From contig NZ_JACHGT010000025.1 in NCBI RefSeq assembly GCF_014202425.1, forward strand, positions 32,088-96,087: a stretch of 64,000 nucleotides of DNA. Direction: 5' to 3'. The notes beneath the pieces were generated by a model, which worked only from the letters and a program-made list of their open reading frames with translations, did not search any database and was not told the origin of the DNA. The position numbers were made by a program, and so were the translations under genes. Position 1 is the first letter of the stretch. Each line of letters starts with the position of its first letter. Source of the stretch: Phytomonospora endophytica. GTDB taxonomy: Bacteria; Actinomycetota; Actinomycetes; Mycobacteriales; Micromonosporaceae. Shown in pieces: positions 39,888 to 47,741 of the stretch.

Positions 39888-42260
39888 TCAGCATGCGCCG
39901 AGGTCGGCCCACACTCCCCACTGTCCGGTCGTGCCGGGTTCTTCGCCCTGAGTCCACCACTTCGCGCGCCAGTTGTGTCCTTTGTGGGACACCAGGTTGC
40001 CGCCGTTGTAGACCTTCGTCGCCAGCCACGCGGGGTTGGCGCAGGGTCCGGCGGTCGGCGAGGTCGTCGGCGAGGTGGTCGGTGAGACCGTCGGCGACGT
40101 CGTCGGCGAACCGGTGGGATCGGTCGGGTTGGGCCCGGTGCCGGTGCCGCGCGGGTGGTCCACCGAGAGCCGGTAGGACTTGCCGCCGAAGGTGAGCTTG
40201 TAGTTCGAGGGCGAGGAGATCGGCAGCCGGTAGACGATCTTCACCGCGGCCGAGGCACCCGGCGCGATGTTCTGCCAGCTGGGGATGGTCATCTTGGCGT
40301 GCTGGAAGTCGCCTTTCAGTCCACCGTTGTTGTTGCCGCCGGTATGGCCGCAAGGGCCGTTGGTCAGCGTCCAGCCCGACTGCTGCGACATGTCGCAGGG
40401 CGCGGTCGTGGCGTAGTCGAACTCCAGGGTCGCGCCACCGGGGATGGTGGTCGTGGAGTTGTTGGTGATCTTCATTTCGGGGTTGATCGGGTAGTTCGCG
40501 TCGCCGACGGCGTAGCCGCTCAAGGTCACGTTGACGTTGAGCTGTTCGGTCGGCATGGGGCCGTTGGCCTTGAGGTTGCCGTAGGGGCCGGCGTTGTTGA
40601 GCTTGTTGTAGAGGGCCGACACGAGCGTGTCGCCCATCTCCCACTGGCCCTTGGTGGAGTTGTAGCGGTAATCGCCCGACAGCTCCCAGAACATCACGCC
40701 GCCCAGGCCCTTGGCCGCGATGAAGTCGGCCTTGGCGTTGATGGACTGTTCGTCCTCAGTGGACAGGAACACCTTCTTGGTGTTGTTCCACAGCCACGGC
40801 GCCACCAGCGTGGAGGAGTAGTTGCGCACGTAGTCGCCGGTGACGCGGTCGGCGGGGTCGTTGACCGGGTCGAGGCCGTAGTCGTCGAGGTAGTCGGGGG
40901 TGATGCCGTCTTCGAGGTTCTTGGCGTGCCACATGGGGTTGGCGCCCGAGGGGACCTCACGGCCGGTGGTGTCGTCGTCGTGCCAGAGGTTGTCGATGCC
41001 GATCGCGCCGTCTCCACAGGGGACGGTCGAGCCGACGTCACTGCCGGTGCCCGGTGGACACTTGGTCTGGTCGGCCAGCGAGGAACTCCCCCACAGACCG
41101 TTGGTGCCGCCGGTGACGTTCTGCCAGCCGCGCGTGTAGAACGGGACGCCGATGTTGATCCGCCCGGCCGGCATCGAGCCTCTGAAGTAGTGATAGGCCC
41201 AGTCGGTGTTCAGATAGCCCTGGCCGTAGGTGCTGTACATGCTCCAGTGCTGCATCTCGGCGTCGGTGCCGTCGTCGTAGAGGGCGGCGTTCGGGCCGAC
41301 GAACTTGTTCCACGAGCCGTGCAGGTCGTAGGTCATCAGGTTGGCGTAGTCGAGGTACTGCGTCACCTGGTAGGACTCGCTCCCGCGCAGGATCCAGCCG
41401 GAGGCCGAGACCGCGGCGGTGGACATGTAGTACTGCCCGTCGGCGGCCGAGGCGGCGTTGAGCTTCTCCCGGAGGGTGCGCATCAGGTTGACGTAGCCGG
41501 CCATCAGGCGGGCCCGGCGGGGCTCGGCGAAGGTGAAGTCGAGCGGGTTGCCGGCGTGGGGCGCGCTGGTGGCGTACTCGTAGTCGATGTCGACGCCGTC
41601 GAAGCCGTACTTGCGGATGAAGGTGACCACCGAGTCGGCGAAGGTGTTGATCTTCGCCTGGTCGTCGGCGAGCGTGTAGAAGCCGCCGTTGTTGACGCGG
41701 GTCCCGTTGTCGTCGAAGTAGCCGCCGGACTCGGCCCAGCCGCCGACCGAGATGAGCGTCTTGACGTTCGGGTTGGCCTTCTTGTACTTGGTCAGCAGGT
41801 TGAAGTGGCCCTTGTAGGACAGCGTCGGGTCCATCTCCGCGCCGGGCACGCCCGGCCAGGTCATCCCGGTGTGCGGGTTGTTCGGCCCGTCGGCGCCGAC
41901 CGAGATCTTGTTGGCGCCGTCGATGTGGGCGAAGGCGTAGTTGAGGTGCGTGACCTTGCCCCACGGAATGTTGGGGACGAGATAGGTGGGCTGGTTGTTC
42001 GAGCCGTTGCGCCAGCTGGCGAAGTAGCCGATGACGCGGCGGTCGGGACCGCCCATCTTCTCGCGGCCGTCGGCATCGTAGACGTCGCAGTACGGGACGT
42101 TCACGCCGGTCTGCAGGAAGACGCCGTCGGGACGGCAGGCGGCGTGGTCCTCGGCGGACTGGGCGATGGTGGGGATGAAGATCCCCATGGCCACCGCCAG
42201 CGCGGCGACGACGACGCCGGTGATTAACGGCAGTGTGCGGATCTTGGGCCGGGTGCTCAT
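39888..42260 (-). CDS. Secreted chitinase (GH18) with C-terminal chitin-binding module
   Basis: This 790-residue endochitinase has a signal/anchor segment (LPLITGVVVAALAVAMGIFI). The GH18 barrel carries the motif DGVDIDYE: D221, D224, D226 and the acid/base E228. SVGGW and WELSGDYR also fit. A beta-sandwich accessory domain follows from about 545. After a Thr/Ser/Pro linker (repeats of SPTTSPT) comes a CBM5/12-type module (ANPAWLATKVYNGGNLVSHKGHNWRAKWWTQGEEP). The ATG at 42260 follows GGAGG. With the GH20 enzyme it forms a chitin-use set. Confidence 0.93.
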   Translation of the reverse strand: MSTRPKIRTLPLITGVVVAALAVAMGIFIPTIAQSAEDHAACRPDGVFLQTGVNVPYCDVYDADGREKMGGPDRRVIGYFASWRNGSNNQPTYLVPNIPWGKVTHLNYAFAHIDGANKISVGADGPNNPHTGMTWPGVPGAEMDPTLSYKGHFNLLTKYKKANPNVKTLISVGGWAESGGYFDDNGTRVNNGGFYTLADDQAKINTFADSVVTFIRKYGFDGVDIDYEYATSAPHAGNPLDFTFAEPRRARLMAGYVNLMRTLREKLNAASAADGQYYMSTAAVSASGWILRGSESYQVTQYLDYANLMTYDLHGSWNKFVGPNAALYDDGTDAEMQHWSMYSTYGQGYLNTDWAYHYFRGSMPAGRINIGVPFYTRGWQNVTGGTNGLWGSSSLADQTKCPPGTGSDVGSTVPCGDGAIGIDNLWHDDDTTGREVPSGANPMWHAKNLEDGITPDYLDDYGLDPVNDPADRVTGDYVRNYSSTLVAPWLWNNTKKVFLSTEDEQSINAKADFIAAKGLGGVMFWELSGDYRYNSTKGQWEMGDTLVSALYNKLNNAGPYGNLKANGPMPTEQLNVNVTLSGYAVGDANYPINPEMKITNNSTTTIPGGATLEFDYATTAPCDMSQQSGWTLTNGPCGHTGGNNNGGLKGDFQHAKMTIPSWQNIAPGASAAVKIVYRLPISSPSNYKLTFGGKSYRLSVDHPRGTGTGPNPTDPTGSPTTSPTVSPTTSPTTSPTAGPCANPAWLATKVYNGGNLVSHKGHNWRAKWWTQGEEPGTTGQWGVWADLGAC

Positions 42261-42327
42261 GAGGTCCTCCGGGTGTGCGGCCTCTGCGGGGGTGGAGCCG
42301 GGTAGTGCCAAGGGGGAAGTAGTCAGG

Positions 42328-42362
42328 AACCTTAACGGTTCGCTGTATTTACAGTTTGAACC
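42328..42362. promoter_or_regulatory. Compound inverted repeats upstream of the chitinase gene
   Basis: GAACC-TTAAC-GGTTC (42328-42341) overlaps a second repeat with outer arms GGTTC (42337-42341) and GAACC (42358-42362) and inner arms CTGTA/TACAG (42343-42354). The site lies about 70-100 bp before the chitinase start, a typical operator position. Confidence 0.6.
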
Positions 42363-42660
42363 AGCGGACCGGACGGCGCAAGAACTTCACCGGAACTGTC
42401 AGAGGCCCCCGCTATGGTCGGCCAAACGCTTAAAACAGCGACTGAGCACCGCCGACGCTCGCCGGCGACCTCTCGGCCCGGCCCGGGCGAGACGTATCGA
42501 AGGCGGCATCCGGGTGAACTCCCGGCAAGCCCCTCGCGAGCGCGAAAATCCGACACTGTGACCTGCGATACGAAACGGTGCCGTATCGGATTCCCCGGCG
42601 TAGTTTCGAGCACGCGCTAATTCTGAGACGAACCCGTATCGAAATCTTAAGGACACCCTG
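42363..42660. promoter_or_regulatory. Promoter region of the MFS-TetR operon with CGTATCG motifs
   Basis: No gene is visible here. The word CGTATCG or its complement occurs four times: 42493-42499, 42566-42572 (inverted), 42582-42588 and 42635-42641. The middle two form an inverted repeat with 7-bp arms and a 9-bp spacer (42566-42588). It is a likely operator for the TetR protein encoded at 44267. Confidence 0.6.
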
Positions 42661-44262
42661 ATGTCATCCAACCCCGCCGGACCACCGTCCACGGAGGCCC
42701 CCATGGGCGGCCACCCCCGTCGGTGGGCGATCCTCGGCGTCCTGGTCGTGAGCCTGCTCGTCGTCGTGCTGGACAACACCGTCCTCAACGTGGCGATGAA
42801 GACCATCTCCGATCCGGAGGCCGGCCTCGGCGCGAGCCAGAGCCAGCTCGCCTGGGCCATCAACTCCTACACCCTCGTCTTCGCCGGCCTGTTGTTCACC
42901 TTCGGCGTCCTCGGCGACCGCATCGGCCGCCGCAAGATGCTCGTCGCGGGCATGGCGATCTTCGGTCTCGCCTCGCTGATCTCGGCCTTCGCGACCACCC
43001 CGGACCAGCTGATCTGGGCCCGCGCGGGCATGGGCATCGGCGCCGCCGGGATCCTGCCGGCCACCTTGTCGATCATTTCCAACGTCTTCGACCCGCGTGA
43101 GCGCGGCAAGGCGATCGGCCTGTGGGCCGGCGCGGTCGGCCTCGGCGCGGCCATCGGTCCCGTCCTGGGCGGCTTCCTGCTGGAGAACTTCTGGTGGGGC
43201 TCGGTCTTCCTGATCAACGTGCCGGTCGTCGTCATCGGGCTCATCGCGATCTTCGCGCTGGTGCCGGAGTCGAAGGACCCGAAGCCGTCGAAGCTCGACG
43301 TGGTCGGCGTGCTCATGTCGATCGTCGGCCTGACCCTGCTGACCTACGGCATCATCGAGGGCGGCGACAGCGGCGACTGGGGCCAGTTCACCGTGTGGGG
43401 CAGCCTCGCCGGCGCCGTCGTGGTGCTGACCGCCTTCGTGCTCTACGAGCGGCGCATCCCGAACCCGGCGCTGGACGTCTCGCTCTTCCGCAACCGGACC
43501 TTCTCCGGCGCGACGGCGACGATCGGCCTGGTGTTCTTCGCGGCCATGGGCCTGATGTTCTTCTTCGCCTTCTACCTGCAGGCCGTGCACGCGCTCAGCC
43601 CGATCCAGACGGGTCTGCTCTTCGTGCCCTTCGCCGCCGCGCAGCTGATCTTCGCGCCGCGCAGCGCCGCGATGGTCAAGAAGTACGGCGGACGCGCCGT
43701 CTCGGCGACCGGCATGGCGATCGTGACCGCGTCGTTCCTGGTCTACCTGACCTTCGACGAGAACACCCCGATGTGGCTGGTCGGCGTGATGTTCTTCGTG
43801 CAGGGCGCGGGCATGGCCAACGTGATGCCCCCGGCGACCGAGGCCGTGCAGGCGTCGGTGCCGCGGGAGAAGGCCGGTGTCGGTTCGGCGGTGTCGAACA
43901 CGATCCGCCAGGTCGGCGGCGCCCTGGGCGTGGCGGTGCTGGGCTCGGTCCTGTCGCAGATCTACCGCGACGAGATCACCCCGTCCCTGTCCGCGCTGCC
44001 CGAGGCGGCCCGCGAGACCGCGTCCAGCTCGATCATGACGACCTACGCCGTCGCCGAGCAGGCCGGACCCGCCGGGCAGTCGCTGATCGAGCCCGCGAAC
44101 GCGGCCTTCATCTCGGCCATGCACACCACGACGATCGCCGCGGCCGTCATCGCCGGGTTCGGTGTCCTGGTCAGCTGGGTGCTGCTGCCCGGTCGCAAGA
44201 CCGAGCGGCCCACCGAGCCGGAGACGCCGCCTTCTGTCGAGCCGGTACTTGTGGAAGCCTGA
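42661..44262 (+). CDS. MFS multidrug-efflux transporter (EmrB/QacA type, 14 helices)
   Basis: This 533-residue proton-driven exporter reads with 14 helices. Helix 1 carries the DHA2 motif LDNTVLNVAMKTI (about 36-48). Motif A follows helix 2 (GVLGDRIGRRKMLVAG), and motif C is in helix 5 (WAGAVGLGAAIGPVLGGFLLE). The start ATG is 42661. A TetR gene begins 4 bp after the stop, so pump and regulator form one operon. Drug export is inferred from the family; the substrate is unknown. Confidence 0.93.
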   Translation: MSSNPAGPPSTEAPMGGHPRRWAILGVLVVSLLVVVLDNTVLNVAMKTISDPEAGLGASQSQLAWAINSYTLVFAGLLFTFGVLGDRIGRRKMLVAGMAIFGLASLISAFATTPDQLIWARAGMGIGAAGILPATLSIISNVFDPRERGKAIGLWAGAVGLGAAIGPVLGGFLLENFWWGSVFLINVPVVVIGLIAIFALVPESKDPKPSKLDVVGVLMSIVGLTLLTYGIIEGGDSGDWGQFTVWGSLAGAVVVLTAFVLYERRIPNPALDVSLFRNRTFSGATATIGLVFFAAMGLMFFFAFYLQAVHALSPIQTGLLFVPFAAAQLIFAPRSAAMVKKYGGRAVSATGMAIVTASFLVYLTFDENTPMWLVGVMFFVQGAGMANVMPPATEAVQASVPREKAGVGSAVSNTIRQVGGALGVAVLGSVLSQIYRDEITPSLSALPEAARETASSSIMTTYAVAEQAGPAGQSLIEPANAAFISAMHTTTIAAAVIAGFGVLVSWVLLPGRKTERPTEPETPPSVEPVLVEA

Positions 44263-44266
44263 GACG

Positions 44267-44887
44267 ATGACCATCTCTGCTGACGCCGGGGCGGCGCGGG
44301 CTCCTGGGAGGCCGCGCGACCCCGGCGTCGCCGAAGCGATCTTCGACGCCGTGATCACCCTGCTCTCCGAGGGCGCGTCCATCGAGGCGCTGTCGGTCGA
44401 GGCGATCGCGGCCAAGGCCGGGGTCGGCAAGGCCACCATCTACCGCCGCTGGCCGGGCAAGGACGAGCTCATCCTGGACGCGATCGCGGCCATGAAGAGC
44501 AAGATCCCGGTCCCGAAGGGCGAGTCGGTGCGCGCCGACCTGCTGGCGATCATGAAGAGTTCGGCGGTCTCGCGCGACGTCGACCGCGACGCCCGGGTCA
44601 TCCCGTGCGTGGCCCTGGAGATGCGGCGCAACCCGAAGTTCGCCAAGCTCCACGAGCAGGTCGTCGAGCAGCGCCGGGAGATCTCGCGCGAGGTCATCCG
44701 GCGCGGCATCGCCACCGGCGAGATCCGGCCCGACGCCGAGGTCGAGGTGGTCATCACCATGTTGTCGGCCCCGATGCTGGTCAACAAGCTCTTCGGCCCC
44801 AACCCCCGGCTCCGTTCGGAGACGCTCGCCGAGCAGGTGCTCGACATCGTCCTCGACGGCGTCGCCGGGCCGAGACTCCAGCGCTGA
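44267..44887 (+). CDS. TetR-family regulator of the upstream MFS pump
   Basis: This 206-residue regulator has the TetR helix-turn-helix at the N-terminus: IEALSVEAIAAKAGVGKATIYRRWPGKDELI (about residues 43-73). The C-terminal part is the TetR_C_11-like helical domain (ARVIPCVALEMRRNPKFAKLHEQVVEQRREI). It starts 4 bp after the MFS stop and is followed by a strong terminator. It probably represses the operon through the inverted repeats at 42493-42641. Confidence 0.93.
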   Translation: MTISADAGAARAPGRPRDPGVAEAIFDAVITLLSEGASIEALSVEAIAAKAGVGKATIYRRWPGKDELILDAIAAMKSKIPVPKGESVRADLLAIMKSSAVSRDVDRDARVIPCVALEMRRNPKFAKLHEQVVEQRREISREVIRRGIATGEIRPDAEVEVVITMLSAPMLVNKLFGPNPRLRSETLAEQVLDIVLDGVAGPRLQR

Positions 44888-44904
44888 GGCACGAGAACCA
44901 CACG

Positions 44905-44936
44905 ACCCCGGGCCGCCTCGGCCCGGGGTTCTCTCT
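44905..44936 (+). terminator. Terminator of the MFS-TetR operon
   Basis: CCCCGGGCCG pairs with CGGCCCGGGG across a CCT loop and is followed by TTCTCTCT. It is a strong intrinsic terminator. Confidence 0.9.
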
Positions 44937-45078
44937 ACCTCAGGCTCCTCTCAAGAATGTGGTGTAGGCCAAAATCATTGCCAACGCATGCATCCGCATG
45001 GAATCGTCACTCCGGTGAGATATATGTCAGGGGCGTGAACCCGCCCGTGACGTCACGACCTGCGGAGAGGATGGCCGA

Positions 45079-46449
45079 GTGCGCGATCTGCCGACCCATG
45101 ACGAGGCCGTCGAGCGCCTGCGCGGCGCCCTGAGCGACCTCCCTCCCGACGCTCCGCTGCGGCTGGCGAAGCCCAGTTCGAACCTGTTCCGCTTCGGCGC
45201 CCGCGACCGCGCGCCGGGCCTGCCCACCGAGGGTCTCGACCAGGTCCTGTCGATCGACGCCGAGGCGCGCACCGCCGAGGTCGGCGGGCTCATCACCTAC
45301 GACAGGCTCGTCGAGGCGACCCTCGCGCACGGTCTCATGCCGCACGTCGTGCCGCAGCTGAAGACGATCACCCTCGGCGGCGCCGTCGCCGGGCTCGGCA
45401 TCGAGTCGACGTCCTTCTTCGCCGGACTGCCGCACGAATGGGTGCGCGAGATGGACGTGCTCACCGGCTCCGGCGAGCTCGTGACCGCCGCCCGCGACGG
45501 CGAGCACGCCGAGCTGCTGCGAGGTCTGCCGAACTCCTACGGGACGCTCGGATACGCGCTGCGGCTGGTCATCGACCTGCAGCCGGTCAAGCCCTTCGTG
45601 ACCGTCCGGCACCTGCGTTTCGACGACGCCGCGGCCTGCTTCGCCGCCATGGCCGAGATCTGCGCGTCACGCGTCCACGATGGACGGACCGTCGACTTCC
45701 TCGACGGCGTGGTCTTCGGGCCAACGGAGATGTACCTGTCGGTGGGGACCTTCGCCGACGAGGTGCCCTACACCTCGGACTACACGGGGATGGGCGTCTA
45801 CTACAAGTCGGTGCGGGAGCGCCGGGTCGACCATCTGCGCGTCGCCGACTACCTGTGGCGCTGGGACACCGACTGGTTCTGGTGCTCGGCCGCCTTCGGT
45901 GTGCAGAACCCGGTGGTGCGGGCGCTGTGGCCGCGCCAGCTGCGCCGGTCGGACGTGTACCGCAAACTCGTCGCGCTCGACCAGCGGCACGGTTTCACCG
46001 CGCGGCTGGATTCCATGCGGGGCAAGCGAAGCGAGTTCGTCGTGCAGGACGTCGAGGTGCCCATCGAGCGGGCCGCGGAGTTCCTCGCCGAGTTCTGCGC
46101 CGAGGTCCCGATCCGGCCGATCTGGTTGTGCCCCCTGGCCCTGGCCGACTCCTCGGCCTGGCCCCTGTACCCGCTGGCACCCGGTGAGACCTACGTGAAC
46201 TTCGGCTTCTGGGCCACCGCGCCCCTGGCCGAGGGACAGCCCGCCGACCACCACAACCGTTACGTGGAGCGGCTCGTGGACTCACTCGGCGGGCACAAGT
46301 CGCTGTACTCGACCGTCCACTACGAACGGTCGGAGTTCTGGCGGCATTACAACGGTGAGGCGTACGGGCGGCTCAAGGAGCGCTACGACCCGCGCGGACG
46401 ATTCCCTGATCTGTACGAGAAGGTGGCAGGTGATCATGCGACTGTCTGA
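45079..46449 (+). CDS. tmsA: FAD-binding oxidoreductase, TmsA/BfaA-like (10-methylene fatty acyl reductase)
   Basis: This 456-residue flavoprotein has a PCMH-type FAD domain: AKPSSNLFRFGARDRA and VLSIDAEARTAEVGGLITYDRLVEATLAHGL, then LKTITLGGAVAGLGIESTSF (about 95-114). The C-terminal half is DHCR24-like (YWRTDWFWCS-type region, here LWRWDTDWFWCSAAFG). Its partner downstream is a cyclopropane-synthase-like methyltransferase. In mycobacteria and relatives this pair makes 10-methyl (tuberculostearic-type) fatty acids: the methyltransferase adds a methylene and this enzyme reduces it. The start is GTG at 45079. It overlaps the next gene by 14 bp, so the two are cotranslated. Confidence 0.82.
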   Translation: MRDLPTHDEAVERLRGALSDLPPDAPLRLAKPSSNLFRFGARDRAPGLPTEGLDQVLSIDAEARTAEVGGLITYDRLVEATLAHGLMPHVVPQLKTITLGGAVAGLGIESTSFFAGLPHEWVREMDVLTGSGELVTAARDGEHAELLRGLPNSYGTLGYALRLVIDLQPVKPFVTVRHLRFDDAAACFAAMAEICASRVHDGRTVDFLDGVVFGPTEMYLSVGTFADEVPYTSDYTGMGVYYKSVRERRVDHLRVADYLWRWDTDWFWCSAAFGVQNPVVRALWPRQLRRSDVYRKLVALDQRHGFTARLDSMRGKRSEFVVQDVEVPIERAAEFLAEFCAEVPIRPIWLCPLALADSSAWPLYPLAPGETYVNFGFWATAPLAEGQPADHHNRYVERLVDSLGGHKSLYSTVHYERSEFWRHYNGEAYGRLKERYDPRGRFPDLYEKVAGDHATV

Positions 46450-47674
46450 AGTGTACGAACGATTCGTCGGGCCCGACGTGCCCGTGGCCTTCCAGGGTTA
46501 CGACGGCAGCCACGCCGGTCCGAAGGACGCGGTGGCCACCATCGTGGTCCGGGATCCGCTGGCCCTGAACTATCTGGCGACGGGGTTGCGTGGCGGGATC
46601 GGGCTGGCGCGGGCCTACGTGACGGGCGCGATCGACGTCACCGGCGACCTGTACTCGGGGCTCAAGGAGCTGTGGGACAGCGTGTCGCCGCCGTCTCGGG
46701 GCGAGGCGCTGGGCATCTTCAGCAAGCTCGGGGGACTGAAGCTGCTCAAGCGGCCACCGCTGCCGGCCGGGGAGGCGAAACTGTCGGGCCGCACGCACTC
46801 CAAGCGCCGCGACGCCGCCGCGATCGCCCACCACTACGACGTCTCGAACCGTTTCTACGAACTGATCCTCGGCCCGTCGATGGCCTACACCTGCGCGGTG
46901 TACCCGAAGATCGACGCGACCCTTGAGGAGGCGCAGTTCGAGAAGCACGACCTGGTCGCGCGCAAACTCGGGCTGCGGCCGGGGATGCGGCTGCTCGACG
47001 TCGGCTGCGGCTGGGGCGGGATGGTCATGCACGCCGCCCGCGAGTACGGCGTGAAGGCCCTCGGCGTGACCCTGTCGAAGGCTCAGGCCACCTGGGCGCA
47101 GGAGGCGATCGAACGCGAAGGCCTCGGCGATCTCGCCGAGGTCCGCTTCATGGACTACCGCGACGCCGCGGAGTCGGGCTTCGACGCGATCAGCTCGATC
47201 GGGCTGACCGAGCACATCGGCCGCGCGCAGCACGCCGACTACTTCCGGTCCCTCTACGACAAGCTGAAGCCGGGCGGCCGCCTGCTCAACCACACGATCA
47301 CGCACCCGGACGGGACGCTCCCGCCGAACGAGCGGGGCGGGTTCATCACCCGTTACATCTTCCCCGACGGGGAGCTGTCGGGGCCCGGCAACCTGATGAC
47401 GCACATCCACGACGTCGGTTTCGAGGTCCGCCACTCCGAGAACCTGCGCGAGCACTACGCCATGACCCTGGGGGGCTGGACGGCGAACCTGGAGGCGAAC
47501 TGGGACGCGGCCGTCGCCGAGGTCGGCGAGCAGACCGCGAGAGCGTGGCTGCTGTACCTGGTGGGGTCGCGGCTCGGGTTCGAGCACAACGGGATCGAGT
47601 TGCACCAGTTCCTCGCGGTGCGGCTCGACGGGACCAACGCGCACATGCCGCTGCGGCCGGACTGGGGGAGCTGA
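46436..47674 (+). CDS. tmsB: SAM-dependent fatty acyl methyltransferase, TmsB/UfaA1-like
   Basis: This 412-residue enzyme is of the cyclopropane-fatty-acid synthase family, acting on unsaturated acyl chains of phospholipids. HHYDVSNRFYELILGPSMAYTCAVY (about 139-163) and the SAM motif LLDVGCGWGGMVMHAAREYG are typical. They are followed by GVTLSKAQ and ISSIGLTEHIG. Paired with the overlapping FAD oxidoreductase, the likely reaction is methylenation at C10 of oleoyl chains toward tuberculostearic acid rather than cyclopropanation. The ATG at 46436 lies inside the end of tmsA. A terminator follows at 47690. Confidence 0.85.
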   Translation: MRLSEVYERFVGPDVPVAFQGYDGSHAGPKDAVATIVVRDPLALNYLATGLRGGIGLARAYVTGAIDVTGDLYSGLKELWDSVSPPSRGEALGIFSKLGGLKLLKRPPLPAGEAKLSGRTHSKRRDAAAIAHHYDVSNRFYELILGPSMAYTCAVYPKIDATLEEAQFEKHDLVARKLGLRPGMRLLDVGCGWGGMVMHAAREYGVKALGVTLSKAQATWAQEAIEREGLGDLAEVRFMDYRDAAESGFDAISSIGLTEHIGRAQHADYFRSLYDKLKPGGRLLNHTITHPDGTLPPNERGGFITRYIFPDGELSGPGNLMTHIHDVGFEVRHSENLREHYAMTLGGWTANLEANWDAAVAEVGEQTARAWLLYLVGSRLGFEHNGIELHQFLAVRLDGTNAHMPLRPDWGS

Positions 47675-47689
47675 CTGCTTCACGTTGGG

Positions 47690-47720
47690 GCGCCCCGGGC
47701 TAGTGTGGGCCGGGGCGCTT
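47690..47720 (+). terminator. Hairpin after tmsB
   Basis: GCGCCCCGG pairs with CCGGGGCGC across an 11-nt loop, followed by TTC. It separates the lipid pair from the protease-STAND gene. Confidence 0.65.
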
Positions 47721-47741
47721 CGGTGTCGGTAAGGGGGTGGA

